Positions 1-9,211 are shown, counted from the stretch's first letter. The stretch is 64,000 nt of DNA from Paraburkholderia sp. BL21I4N1 (GCF_002973525.1 NZ_PVEN01000005.1:1-64000), one strand, 5' to 3'. Notes: generated by a model not told the origin, from the sequence alone. Translations and numbers: made by a program.

Positions 1-2
1 GT

Positions 3-65
3 TTCGATCCTGCTGCCTTTGACCTCCAGAGCGTCAACGAACGCCTCTTCGAGATCAAATTCTGA
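3..65 (+). CDS. 3' end of an upstream reading frame (partial)
   Basis: The first bases read as an open frame of 20 codons (ending VNERLFEIKF) that stops at a TGA at 63-65. It is in the same frame as the adhesin that follows but is separated from it by that stop. I do not recognise the family. It may be the tail of a preceding gene, or the remains of the original adhesin N-terminal region after a rearrangement. Too little is present to decide. Confidence 0.3.
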   Translation, partial: FDPAAFDLQSVNERLFEIKF

Positions 66-3000
66 TCGTCAAGACGGCCGTCAAATGTCGCTTACTCTCT
101 GTCGACGGGCCTGAATTCCCTTTCCACCTCGACGTCGACGGGTATCAGCACGGCGCAAAGTGGCGTGGCTTCGTTGTCGACAGGCGTGAGTTCGCTTTCG
201 ACCGGGTTGAGCACCACCAATAGCAATGTGGCGTCGCTTTCGACTTCAACCTCGACGGGTATCAGCACGGCACAAAGCGGTGTGACCTCGTTGTCGACTG
301 GTGTAAGTTCGCTCTCGACCGGCCTGAGCACCACCAACAGCAACGTAGCGTCGCTGTCGACTTCGACGTCGACGGGCATCAGCACGGCGCAAAGTGGTGT
401 GATCTCGCTGTCAACGGGCGTGAGTTCGCTGTCGACCGGCTTGAGTACCACCAACAGCAATGTGGCGTCGCTCTCAACCTCGACCTCAACGGGCATTAGC
501 ACAGCGCAAAGCGGCGTGACCTCGCTGTCCACCGGCCTGAGCACGACCAACAGCAATGTGGCGTCGCTGTCGACCTCGACCTCCACTGGCATCAGCACGG
601 CACAAAGTGGTGTGGCCTCGTTGTCGACAGGCGTGAGTTCGCTTTCGACCGGCTTGAGCACCACCAACAGCAATATGACGTCGCTGTCGACTTCAGCCTC
701 GACGGGCATCAGCACGGCACAAAGCGGTGTGGCCTCGTTGTCGACTGGTGTGAGTTCGCTCTCGACCGGCCTGAGCACCACCAATAGCAACGTAGCGTCG
801 CTGTCGACTTCGACCTCGACGGGTATCAGCACGGCGCAAAGTGGTGTGATCTCGCTGTCAACGGGCGTGAGTTCGCTGTCGACCGGCTTGAGTACCACCA
901 ACAGCAATGTGGCGTCGCTGTCGACTTCAACCTCGACGGGTATCAGCTCCGCACAAAGCGGTGTGACCTCGTTGTCGACGGGCGTGAGTTCGCTGTCGAC
1001 TGGTTTGAGCACGACCAACAGCAACGTGGCATCGCTTTCAACCTCGACCTCGACTGGCATCAGCACGGCGCAGAGCGGCGTGACCTCGCTGTCCACCGGC
1101 CTGAGCACGACCAACAGCAACGTGGCATCGCTGTCGACTTCAACCTCGACGGGTATCAGCACGGCACAAAGCGGTGTGACCTCGTTGTCGACCGGTGTAA
1201 GTTCGCTCTCGACCGGCCTGAGCACCACCAACAGCAACGTAGCGTCGCTGTCGACTTCGACGTCGACGGGTATCAGCACGGCGCAAAGTGGTGTGACCTC
1301 GCTGTCAACGGGCGTGAGTTCGCTGTCGACCGGCTTGAGTACCACCAACAGCAATGTGGCGTCGCTCTCAACCTCGACCTCAACGGGCATTAGCACAGCG
1401 CAAAGCGGCGTGACTTCGCTGTCCACCGGCCTGAGCACGACCAACAGCAATGTGACATCGCTGTCGACCTCGACCTCCACTGGCATCAGCACGGCACAAA
1501 GTGGTGTGGCCTCGTTGTCGACAGGCGTGAGTTCGCTTTCGACCGGCCTGAGCACCACCAATAGCAATGTGGCGTCGCTGTCGACTTCCGCCTCGACGGG
1601 CATCAGCACGGCACAGAGCGGTGTCACCTCGTTGTCGACGGGGGTGAGTTCGCTGTCGACCGGCTTGAGCACCACCAACAGCAATATGACGTCGCTGTCG
1701 ACTTCAGCCTCGACGGGCATCAGCACGGCGCAAAGCGGTGTGATCTCGCTGTCAACGGGCGTGAGTTCGCTGTCGACCGGCTTGAGTACCACCAACAGCA
1801 ATGTGGCGTCGCTCTCAACCTCGACCTCAACGGGCATTAGCACAGCGCAAAGCGGCGTGACCTCGCTGTCCACCGGCCTGAGCACGACCAACAGCAATGT
1901 GGCGTCGCTGTCGACTTCGACGTCGACGGGCATTAGCACGGCACAAAGCGGTGTGACCTCATTGTCGACGGGTGTAAGTTCGCTCTCGACCGGCCTGAGT
2001 ACCACCAACAGCAATGTGACATCGCTGTCGACTTCAACCTCGACGGGTATCAGCACGGCGCAAAGCGGCGTGACCTCGTTGTCGACGGGCGTGAGTTCAC
2101 TCTCGACCGGTCTGAGCACGACCAACAGCAACGTGACGTCACTGTCGACCTCGACGTCGACCGGCCTCAGCACGGCGCAAAGCAGTGTGAGCTCATTGTC
2201 AACGGGCGTAAGTTCGCTCTCGACCGGCCTGAGCACGACCAACAGCAATGTGACTTCGCTGTCGACCTCCACCTCAACCGGCATCGCTTCGCTGTCGACA
2301 GGAATTGCTAACGCTGTTCAATACGACGACGCGTCGCATACGAAGGTCACGCTCGGCGGTGCAGGTTCGACCACGCCGGTCACGCTGACCAACATTGCCG
2401 CCGGCACGAACCCGACCGATGCGGTCAATTTCGGACAGTTGACCTCGTTGTCCACCTCGACCTCGACCGGTATCAGCACGGTGCAGAGCGGCGTGACCTC
2501 GCTGTCCACCGGCCTGAGCACCACGAACAGCAACGTGACCTCGCTCTCGACTTCGACCTCGACCGGCATCAGCACCGCGCAGAGCGGACTGACGTCTCTG
2601 TCCACCGGCCTGAGCACCACCAACAGCAACGTAACCGCGCTGTCCACCTCCACCTCGACGGGCATCGCTTCGTTGTCGACGGGAGTGGCGAACTCGATTC
2701 AATACGACAACACATCGCATACGAAGGTCACGCTCGGCGGCGCAGGTTCGACCACGCCGGTCACGCTGACCAACGTTGCCGCCGGCACGAACCCGACCGA
2801 TGCGGTCAATTTCGGGCAATTGACCTCGCTGTCCACCTCCACCTCGACAGGCATCAATACGCTGTCGACCGGCCTGAGCACCACCAACAGCAATGTGACC
2901 TCGCTGTCCACGTCGACCTCGACGGGCATCGCCACGATTCAGAGCGGCATGACGTCGCTGTCCACCGGGCTGAGCACCACCAACAGCAACGTCGCATCGC

Positions 3001-4079
3001 TGTCGACCGGCCTCACCACCGCCACCAGCAGTGTCAGCGCGCTGTCGACCGGCATCGCCGCCGGCACAGTGGGCCTCGTGCAGCAGGTAGGCGGCGCACC
3101 GGGTAACGGTGTGCTCACGGTGGGCGCAAATACGGGCGGCACCAGCGTCGACTTCGCCGGGACCGCGGGTGCGCGTCAGCTCTCCGGTGTCGCCGCCGGC
3201 ACGGCGCCGACCGATGCGGTGAACGTGAGCCAGTTGCAGGCGGTGGCCTCGGTGGCGAGCGGCGCGGTGCTGTACAACAACGCCGCACACACGAGTGTCA
3301 CGCTCGGCGGTGTGGGCGCAGGCTCGGCGGTCGCACTCACCAATGTCGCGGCGGGGACGATCTCCGCGAACAGCACCGATGCGGTCAACGGTAGTCAGCT
3401 GTTCGCGCTCGAAACGCAGGTGAATACGCTCACCGGTTACTCGATCGGCAGCGGTTCACTCGGTAGCCAGACGGCAACGGGACCGCAAACGGCGTCGAGT
3501 TCGCCGTACGTCGCGGTGAATTCGACCGGCAGCGCCGCAAGCGCGACGGGCACGGAGTCGGTGGCGGTCGGCGGCAATTCGACCGCGAGTTCGAGTAACA
3601 GCGTTGCGGTGGGCTCGGGCGCGAAGTCGACCGGCGCGAGTTCGACCGCGATCGGCTCGAACGCCTCGGCGTCCGCACCGAACTCGGTGGCGCTCGGGGC
3701 CGGCTCGATCGCCGACCAGCCGAACTCGGTGTCGGTGGGTTCGCCGGGCAATGAACGCACCATTACCAATGTGGCACCGGGCGTGAATCCAACCGACGCG
3801 GTCAACATGCAGCAGTTGAACTCGGTTCAGCAAGGTGTGAACGCCGTGGCACGCCAGGCATATTCCGGCATCGCGGGTGCAACCGCCTTGACGATGATTC
3901 CGGATGTCGATCCCGGCAAGACGCTGGCGGTCGGGATTGGCTCGGGTAACTACATGGGCTACTCGGCGGTGGCGATCGGCTTCTCGGCGCGCATTACCGA
4001 CAATCTGAAGGTGAAGGGCGGTGTCAGTACCAGCGCCTCGGGTACGGTCTACGGCGCCGGTATCGGCTATCAGTGGTAA
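66..4079 (+). CDS. trimeric autotransporter adhesin (YadA-like), 5' end missing
   Basis: The product is a trimeric type Vc adhesin displayed on the outer membrane. From the N side it shows a long stalk of SLSTGVS/SLSTGLS/TTNSNVA/SLSTSTS heptads, two neck-like segments (VTLGGAGSTTPVTLTN followed by TDAVNFGQL), a third neck (TDAVNGSQLFALE), YadA-head repeats (SVAVGGNSTASSSNSVAVG, NSVALGAG), a further DAVNMQQL neck and the C-terminal four-strand membrane anchor, ending in the aromatic residue Trp (GAGIGYQW). The frame is open from 66, directly after an in-frame TGA. The first possible start is a GTG at 165, inside the repeats, and there is no signal peptide. As written it could not be exported, so either the gene is 5'-truncated or the repeat array was mis-assembled. 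The C-terminal part is intact and the family call is secure. Confidence 0.9.
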   Translation, partial: SSRRPSNVAYSLSTGLNSLSTSTSTGISTAQSGVASLSTGVSSLSTGLSTTNSNVASLSTSTSTGISTAQSGVTSLSTGVSSLSTGLSTTNSNVASLSTSTSTGISTAQSGVISLSTGVSSLSTGLSTTNSNVASLSTSTSTGISTAQSGVTSLSTGLSTTNSNVASLSTSTSTGISTAQSGVASLSTGVSSLSTGLSTTNSNMTSLSTSASTGISTAQSGVASLSTGVSSLSTGLSTTNSNVASLSTSTSTGISTAQSGVISLSTGVSSLSTGLSTTNSNVASLSTSTSTGISSAQSGVTSLSTGVSSLSTGLSTTNSNVASLSTSTSTGISTAQSGVTSLSTGLSTTNSNVASLSTSTSTGISTAQSGVTSLSTGVSSLSTGLSTTNSNVASLSTSTSTGISTAQSGVTSLSTGVSSLSTGLSTTNSNVASLSTSTSTGISTAQSGVTSLSTGLSTTNSNVTSLSTSTSTGISTAQSGVASLSTGVSSLSTGLSTTNSNVASLSTSASTGISTAQSGVTSLSTGVSSLSTGLSTTNSNMTSLSTSASTGISTAQSGVISLSTGVSSLSTGLSTTNSNVASLSTSTSTGISTAQSGVTSLSTGLSTTNSNVASLSTSTSTGISTAQSGVTSLSTGVSSLSTGLSTTNSNVTSLSTSTSTGISTAQSGVTSLSTGVSSLSTGLSTTNSNVTSLSTSTSTGLSTAQSSVSSLSTGVSSLSTGLSTTNSNVTSLSTSTSTGIASLSTGIANAVQYDDASHTKVTLGGAGSTTPVTLTNIAAGTNPTDAVNFGQLTSLSTSTSTGISTVQSGVTSLSTGLSTTNSNVTSLSTSTSTGISTAQSGLTSLSTGLSTTNSNVTALSTSTSTGIASLSTGVANSIQYDNTSHTKVTLGGAGSTTPVTLTNVAAGTNPTDAVNFGQLTSLSTSTSTGINTLSTGLSTTNSNVTSLSTSTSTGIATIQSGMTSLSTGLSTTNSNVASLSTGLTTATSSVSALSTGIAAGTVGLVQQVGGAPGNGVLTVGANTGGTSVDFAGTAGARQLSGVAAGTAPTDAVNVSQLQAVASVASGAVLYNNAAHTSVTLGGVGAGSAVALTNVAAGTISANSTDAVNGSQLFALETQVNTLTGYSIGSGSLGSQTATGPQTASSSPYVAVNSTGSAASATGTESVAVGGNSTASSSNSVAVGSGAKSTGASSTAIGSNASASAPNSVALGAGSIADQPNSVSVGSPGNERTITNVAPGVNPTDAVNMQQLNSVQQGVNAVARQAYSGIAGATALTMIPDVDPGKTLAVGIGSGNYMGYSAVAIGFSARITDNLKVKGGVSTSASGTVYGAGIGYQW
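105..2300 (+). repeat. tandem Ser/Thr-rich adhesin stalk repeats (117/96 bp)
   Basis: About 19 consecutive units can be counted. The long unit is 39 residues (117 bp: five heptads plus SGVT); four units are 32 residues (96 bp) and lack exactly one heptad (SLSTGVS). Units differ mainly at synonymous sites and at one V/I/A/T position, and blocks of several units recur with the same variants, suggesting expansion by recombination or slippage. Ser and Thr make up roughly half of all residues. Confidence 0.9.
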
Positions 4080-4109
4080 CGCGAAAACCCGTGCGATGAA
4101 GGAGCGGCC

Positions 4110-4439
4110 ATGAGTGTCCTGGATTACACCGATCGTTTTGTTACCAACCTGTTGGTGGGGGCACTCGTGACCTGCTGGACGATGTCGGCAGTCGACTACT
4201 TCGACTGGTTCGACGATGCGGCCGCCGGCCTCGAGCCTGAAGTCGTGCAGGTGTGTCTGGCCGCGGTACTGGTGACGGCGCTTCTGTTCGTCTTGCCGTG
4301 GCTGTGGCATGCGCTGGCACGCTACCGGCGCGCGCCTTTCGGCGTGACGCAAGGGTGTGCCGGGGCGTGCCCGGGTCGGGTGACGGGCATGGCGTTCGGC
4401 CTGTTCGCCGCCGTGTCGATCCTCGCGCAGATGAGGTAA
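4110..4439 (+). CDS. small inner-membrane protein, unknown
   Basis: A 109-residue protein with a good ribosome binding site (GAAGGAG before ATG) starting 30 bp after the adhesin stop, so probably co-transcribed with it. Hydrophobic stretches lie near residues 12-28, 45-65 and 90-105, separated by short charged loops (DYFDWFDD, ARYRRAPF). I recognise no named family. Its position between a type V adhesin and the DUF2827 genes suggests an accessory role at the envelope, but nothing in the sequence proves this. Confidence 0.65.
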   Translation: MSVLDYTDRFVTNLLVGALVTCWTMSAVDYFDWFDDAAAGLEPEVVQVCLAAVLVTALLFVLPWLWHALARYRRAPFGVTQGCAGACPGRVTGMAFGLFAAVSILAQMR

Positions 4440-4450
4440 GCAGGGTGCCA

Positions 4451-4621
4451 ATGCAACAACTAGACTGGATAAACAAGGCATCCCGAGCGCTCAAGGGCCG
4501 GCATGTCGAGGGATCGATCGCAACGGGTCGTGAAATAGCGTCGATGTCTCTGTCGGTCGCGGCGGATCGGGTTGGACACCTTCGCCGCGAGCGAAGGTTC
4601 GTCACATTGCATAGAGGTTGA
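4451..4621 (+). CDS. possible 56-residue ORF
   Basis: An ATG at 4451 opens a 56-codon frame that fills the gap between the small membrane protein and the first DUF2827 gene and ends just before the latter's GTG. The ribosome binding site is poor and the product is basic with no recognised motif. It may be chance; it is listed because the 185-bp gap otherwise contains nothing I can name. Confidence 0.2.
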   Translation: MQQLDWINKASRALKGRHVEGSIATGREIASMSLSVAADRVGHLRRERRFVTLHRG

Positions 4622-4624
4622 ATC

Positions 4625-5779
4625 GTGCGAATCGGAATTTCTGTCGTGACGCATGCCGGCCAGAATATCTGGCAGAACGGCCTGGGTCAGAACGTCATCT
4701 TTCTTGCTGAGTTGTTTCAGCGCCTGCCGTTCGTGCAGTCGGTGGTGCTGATCGACGTCGGCGATCAGGGCGTCATGCCGGCCCAGGTCGATCTGGCCGC
4801 GCGCAATCTGCGTTTGATGAGGACGCACGAGGCGACCGACCAGGTGGACGTGATCGTCGAAATGGGGGGCGCGCTCGATATCGAATGGCTAGACCTGATG
4901 CGCGCACGCGGCAAGAAAGTCGCGTTCTACTGCTGCGGCCAGCCGTATGTGGGTCTCGCCGAGCCGGCAGTGTTCTCGAAACCGACACATGCATCGCGGC
5001 CCGATCGTTGCGACGAAGTCTGGTATCTGCCGAAGGACGCTGCATTCGCGCCGATGATGCGCATGCTGCATCGCTGCGAGGTACATGAAGCGCCGTTCGT
5101 CTGGCATCCGCAGTTTATCCAGCAACGTATGCAGGAGGTCGAGGCGCTCGGCATGCGCTACGGCTACGCGGCGCACGACACGACGACCGCCGGCGCACGT
5201 CGCGGCCTGCGCGTGGCGATTTTCGAGCCGAACATTTCAGTCGTGAAGACCTCGCTCGTGCCGATGCTCGTCTGTGACGAGGCCTATCGGGCCGATCCCG
5301 GCGCGGTGGAAACCATGCATGTGCTGAACACGCTGCATCTGAAAGACCATCCCACCATGCTGTATCTGGCCAATTCGCTGGATCTCGTGCGCGAGCATAA
5401 AGCCACGTTTCATGGCCGACACGACATTGTCGGCTTCATGGTGCAGCACGCCGATGCCATCGTGTCGCATCAATGGCAAAACGATCAGAACTATGGCTAT
5501 CTCGATGCGCTGTACGGCGACTATCCGCTGGTTCATAACTCGCCCTGGCTCAGGGACGCGGGTTACTACTATCGCGGTTTCGACGCGCGCGCGGGCGCCG
5601 CGCAATTGCAGCACGCGGCGGTGGGTCATGCGAGCGGTCTCGACGATTACCGTGCCCGCTCGCAACGGCTGTTCGCCGAGGTCGATCCGTTCAGTCAGCA
5701 CAATCTCGACGCCTACGCGGACCGGCTTTTGCATCTGTGCCGAGACGCGAAATTTGTCCATCGTGCGAGTCACTCATGA
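4625..5779 (+). CDS. DUF2827 family protein, copy 1
   Basis: A 384-residue member of the family I recognise as DUF2827, which has no established function and a layout reminiscent of GT-B glycosyltransferases (inference). Diagnostic blocks shared with the next two genes are WQNGLGQNVIFLAE near the N-terminus, IFEPNISVVKTSLVPML mid-protein, and VSHQWQNDQNYGYLDAL followed by YPLVHNS towards the C-terminus. There is no signal peptide or membrane segment, so it should be cytoplasmic. Translation starts at a GTG preceded by GAGG; the stop overlaps the ATG of copy 2 (ATGA), indicating translational coupling. Its position after the adhesin suggests it acts on that protein. Confidence 0.85.
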   Translation: MRIGISVVTHAGQNIWQNGLGQNVIFLAELFQRLPFVQSVVLIDVGDQGVMPAQVDLAARNLRLMRTHEATDQVDVIVEMGGALDIEWLDLMRARGKKVAFYCCGQPYVGLAEPAVFSKPTHASRPDRCDEVWYLPKDAAFAPMMRMLHRCEVHEAPFVWHPQFIQQRMQEVEALGMRYGYAAHDTTTAGARRGLRVAIFEPNISVVKTSLVPMLVCDEAYRADPGAVETMHVLNTLHLKDHPTMLYLANSLDLVREHKATFHGRHDIVGFMVQHADAIVSHQWQNDQNYGYLDALYGDYPLVHNSPWLRDAGYYYRGFDARAGAAQLQHAAVGHASGLDDYRARSQRLFAEVDPFSQHNLDAYADRLLHLCRDAKFVHRASHS

Positions 5780-6930
5780 ACGTTAAACCAGGCCCGCAAT
5801 CCCAGCCCCGAAAACTGCGCGTGGGTGTGTCGATCTTCGTGCGCAAGGGCGAGCAATCGGTATGGGAAAACGGCATTTACCAGAACTGCATTTTTCTGGT
5901 GATGCTGCTGATGCGCTCGCCGCTCGTCGAAGCGACCTATCTGGTCGCGGGCGGCGGCGATGGCCAGCCCGAGGACGCGCGAAATTTTCTGGCGGATTCA
6001 CCGGTGCCGTTGATCGATATGGACACGGCGGCAAACACGCTCGACGTAATGATAGAGATGAGCGCACAGTTGGCGCGCGAATGGGTCGTGGCGTTTCGCG
6101 AGCGCGGCGGCAAGGTCGTGTCGATGCGAGTGGGCAACGACTATGTGATCGACATCGAGCGCATGATTTTCGATAAGCCGCATGGATTACTGGTCACCGC
6201 CGCGCCGTATCACGAGGTCTGGACGCTGCCCGAATACGAGAACACCTGTGTGCCGTATTACGCCAGCACCGCCCGCTGCCCCGTGCGCACGATGCCGCAT
6301 CTATGGAGTCCGGTGGTACTGGAGCGCGAAGTGGCGCGTCTGCCGGACGGCCTGAGCTTCGGCTACCGGCCGGGCCGCCACCGTTGGCGGGCCGGCATAT
6401 TCGAGCCCAACATCTGCATGGTGAAGACGAGCTTCATTCCGCTGCTGACCTGCGAGGCGGCGCATCGCGCCGATCCCGACATGCTTGAACGCGTTTGGGC
6501 GTACAACACGTTCCATCTGAAAGAGCACGTGAGTTTCAACGGCTTCGCTCGCAGTCTGGATATCGTCAAGCACGGTCTGAGTTCGTTCGAAGGGCGCTTT
6601 CCGCTCTGCCGCGTGGTGGCGGAGCAGGTCGATGTCGTCGTGAGCCACCATTGGGAGAACGCGCAGAACTATGTCTACTACGAAGCGCTGTACGGCGGCT
6701 ACCCGCTGGTTCACAACTCGCATCTGATCGGCGAGTGCGGATATCGCTATCACGACTTCGATTGCGAGGAGGGCGGCCGGGCCCTGCAGCGGGCCTACGC
6801 GGAGCATGACACCCATCTCGACGCGTACCGGCGCACGGCCAATGACTTCCTGCACGGACTCCATCCCGAGAACGAGAACAACGTGCGGATTTACAGCGAT
6901 GCGCTTGCGGCGCTCTATGAACATGCCTAA
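5776..6930 (+). CDS. DUF2827 family protein, copy 2
   Basis: A 384-residue paralogue of the preceding gene. The ATG at 5776 overlaps the upstream stop; a longer frame upstream of it is open but would lie inside copy 1. It shows WENGIYQNCIFLVM near the N-terminus, FEPNICMVKTSFIPLL mid-protein and VSHHWENAQNYVYYEAL with YPLVHNS at the C-terminal side. These conserved His/Trp/Asn/Tyr clusters resemble a substrate-binding face but no catalytic residue is established for the family. The three copies are clearly diverged, so they are not a recent duplication and may have separate substrates. Confidence 0.85.
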   Translation: MNVKPGPQSQPRKLRVGVSIFVRKGEQSVWENGIYQNCIFLVMLLMRSPLVEATYLVAGGGDGQPEDARNFLADSPVPLIDMDTAANTLDVMIEMSAQLAREWVVAFRERGGKVVSMRVGNDYVIDIERMIFDKPHGLLVTAAPYHEVWTLPEYENTCVPYYASTARCPVRTMPHLWSPVVLEREVARLPDGLSFGYRPGRHRWRAGIFEPNICMVKTSFIPLLTCEAAHRADPDMLERVWAYNTFHLKEHVSFNGFARSLDIVKHGLSSFEGRFPLCRVVAEQVDVVVSHHWENAQNYVYYEALYGGYPLVHNSHLIGECGYRYHDFDCEEGGRALQRAYAEHDTHLDAYRRTANDFLHGLHPENENNVRIYSDALAALYEHA

Positions 6931-6942
6931 GTGGAGTGCGAC

Positions 6943-8070
6943 ATGAATGGGCTACGCATCGGCATTACGATCGGATTACATCATGCGGGTGAAACGTTGT
7001 GGAACAACGGCATCAAGCAGAACGCCGTGTTCCTCGCCGAGGCGCTGCGGCATTGTCCGCAGGTGGCCAGCGTCGCGTTGGTCAATACGACGGCAGTGGC
7101 GGTTACGTCGGCGTTGCCGTGGGATCTCTCCCGCTATCCCACGATGAGCTTCGACACCGCGAAAGACGTCGTGGATGTGCTGATCGAACTCGGCGGCCAG
7201 ATCGACGGCGCGCAGACCGATTACCTGAAACAGCGCGGCGTGCGGCTGGTCTCCTACTGCTGCGGCTTCGAATACGTCCACGCGATGGAATCCGTGCTGT
7301 TTCGCCGACCGCTGTGGGGCGAGCACCTGTTCGTCAACCAGCGCTACGACGCCCTCTGGGTCATTCCGCAGGTTGCCAGTATCAGCCAGTCCTACTTCGA
7401 GGTCTTGCGGCGTCAAATCGCTCGCGTCGTACCGTTCGTGTGGAGCCCAATGTTTCTCGACGAGCGCGTCGCCGCGCTTGCGCATGCCGGCGAATACCAC
7501 GTCCGGCCCGGCGCTAAACGCCTGACCGTGATGGAACCGAACCTCAATATCGTGAAGTTCTGTCTGTACCCGACGCTGATCGCCGAATTGGCCTACCGCG
7601 AGCGACCCGAGAGCATCGCCATGCTGCAAGTGACCAACGCGGACACGATTGCGAAAGAAAGTCTCGAGTTCATCACATTGATGAACCAGCTCGATATCGT
7701 GAAGGAGCACAAGGCGGTCTTTCTCGGCCGTCGCGATACGCCGACATTCCTGGCCGAGCAGACCGATATCGTCATTTCGCACCAGCTTGAAAATCCACTC
7801 AATTACTTCTACCTGGAAGTGTGCTGGCAGGGTTATCCATTAGTCCATAACGCACCGCTTTGCGACGATCTTGGCTACTACTATCGCGACAACGACGCCG
7901 AAGACGGCGCGCGGCGCGTCATCGAAATCATCGACACGCACGATGCGCAGGCTTCGGCGTATCGGGTGCGGCAGCGGGCGCTGATCGACCGGTACTTGCC
8001 GGATAACGAACACCTGATTGCGACATACGCCGCGCTACTCGACGAATTGATGACACGAGCGATTCGCTGA
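6943..8070 (+). CDS. DUF2827 family protein, copy 3
   Basis: A 375-residue third paralogue. I chose the ATG at 6943, which has GGAG six bases upstream; an in-frame GTG at 6931 is less likely. It carries WNNGIKQNAVFLAE, MEPNLNIVKFCLYPTL, ISHQLENPLNYFYLEV and YPLVHNA. It is the most divergent of the three: the His-Trp pair (SHQW/SHHW) of copies 1 and 2 is His-Gln-Leu here, and the C-terminal block differs. It is the last gene of the apparent adhesin operon and is followed by an intrinsic terminator. Confidence 0.85.
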   Translation: MNGLRIGITIGLHHAGETLWNNGIKQNAVFLAEALRHCPQVASVALVNTTAVAVTSALPWDLSRYPTMSFDTAKDVVDVLIELGGQIDGAQTDYLKQRGVRLVSYCCGFEYVHAMESVLFRRPLWGEHLFVNQRYDALWVIPQVASISQSYFEVLRRQIARVVPFVWSPMFLDERVAALAHAGEYHVRPGAKRLTVMEPNLNIVKFCLYPTLIAELAYRERPESIAMLQVTNADTIAKESLEFITLMNQLDIVKEHKAVFLGRRDTPTFLAEQTDIVISHQLENPLNYFYLEVCWQGYPLVHNAPLCDDLGYYYRDNDAEDGARRVIEIIDTHDAQASAYRVRQRALIDRYLPDNEHLIATYAALLDELMTRAIR

Positions 8071-8191
8071 AAGAGGCCTGTTAATTGCGCCCCATCGGAA
8101 GCGGACTTCGATGCAGCCCTTTTATCGCGCCAGACGCATGACGTGCTGGGCTCGTGCTTCAGGGCAGACGCCCCCCACCCAGTCACGCCCT

Positions 8192-8216
8192 GCCCCCCCA
8201 ACAGGGGGGCTGTTTT
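8192..8216 (+). terminator. intrinsic terminator after the adhesin/DUF2827 operon
   Basis: A 7-bp all-GC stem (GCCCCCC 8192-8198 with GGGGGGC 8204-8210) with a five-base loop, followed by TGTTTT. It lies 120 bp after the third DUF2827 stop and in the correct orientation. The rest of 8071-8445 shows no convincing gene. Confidence 0.7.
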
Positions 8217-8445
8217 GCCACACGCCAGCGTTTATCGTTATTTCACAAAAGTTCACTAGAACCATGCGCGGCGGATGCATCGAGCGCGCAAACCCGATCA
8301 CTGCCGATTCCGAGCCTTGCAAGTCCCTTTCGCGCTTGCCTGAATCGACCATTCGCAGGGTCTCAATCCCAATCCTGCAGTCTTTCGCCCGCTCTGTCGG
8401 GCGTTGGATTCGCCGGTACGCAAGCTAGAAAGTAGAAGGTGAGAC

Positions 8446-9201
8446 GTGAATATTCTTTTGGTGGAAGACGATCCGGCGCAAGCTGACGCCGTGGTACGAG
8501 TCATGCAGCAATCCGGGCACATCATCAACAAGATCGATCGCGGCGAGAGTGCAATACGCTTTCTCAAGGCGAACGAGGTCGATCTCGTGGTGCTCGACTG
8601 GCAGTTACCGGGAATGACCGGCTTCGACGTGCTGCAGTGGATTCGCCGCAACCTGGGTTCCGAACCCGCGGTGCTGTTCGTCACGAGCAGGATGCTGGAG
8701 GTCGACATCGTGCAGGCGCTCGAGGCCGGCGCGGACGACTATGTCGTCAAGCCGTTCAGGACGATCGAACTGGTGGCCCGGATCGGCGCGCTGCTGCGTC
8801 GCATTTCGCGCGCGGAGAAGATCGACAACACGCTGACGGTTGGGCCGTATGTTCTCGATACGGTGCGGCGCAGCCTCTCGCTGCATGGCAAAACAGTCGT
8901 GCTGACGGCCAAGGAATTCGATGTGGCGGCGTACCTCTTCGCCAACGTCGGGCGAGTGGTGTCCAAACATCTATTGACGAAGCTTGCGTGGGGGCGTGAA
9001 CTGGACAGTAGTTCTCGCACGGTCGATACCCACATCTACCGGCTTCGGCGAAAGCTCTCGCTGCGTCCGGAAAATGGCGTGCTTCTCAGTACGGTCTATA
9101 CCCACGGATGGCGGTTGAACGAAGTGGCGTCGACTAACGCGACGAGCGAGGCATCAAGCGACGCATCGAGCTATCCGGCGGCGGAAGATCACGTCGGGTA
9201 G
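8446..9201 (+). CDS. OmpR/PhoB-type response regulator (orphan)
   Basis: A 251-residue two-component regulator. The receiver domain (about 1-118) has the acidic pair E7/D8/D9, the phosphoacceptor D51 (VVLDWQLPG), the Thr-equivalent in FVTSR and the conserved Lys in VVKPF. A winged-helix output domain follows (about 125-225, including VDTHIYRLRRKL). The GTG start at 8446 has AAGGTGAG upstream. No histidine kinase gene is adjacent, so its partner must be elsewhere or absent. The C-terminal tail is Ser/Ala-rich and probably disordered. It is likely to control the surrounding surface genes, judged only from position. Confidence 0.9.
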   Translation: MNILLVEDDPAQADAVVRVMQQSGHIINKIDRGESAIRFLKANEVDLVVLDWQLPGMTGFDVLQWIRRNLGSEPAVLFVTSRMLEVDIVQALEAGADDYVVKPFRTIELVARIGALLRRISRAEKIDNTLTVGPYVLDTVRRSLSLHGKTVVLTAKEFDVAAYLFANVGRVVSKHLLTKLAWGRELDSSSRTVDTHIYRLRRKLSLRPENGVLLSTVYTHGWRLNEVASTNATSEASSDASSYPAAEDHVG

Positions 9202-9211
9202 CGTCCTGGCG

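Noticed and set aside
92-2284. Long minus-strand open frame of about 730 codons opposite the adhesin repeats
   Set aside because: It is the reverse complement of the stalk repeats, with the same period, and lacks a ribosome binding site. The repeat unit simply contains no reverse stop codons.
105-2300. CRISPR-like array
   Set aside because: There are no unique spacers; the repeats are contiguous and coding.
2274-3290. Arg/Gly-rich minus-strand frame opposite the adhesin necks
   Set aside because: A high-GC shadow of the sense gene, without motifs or start signal.
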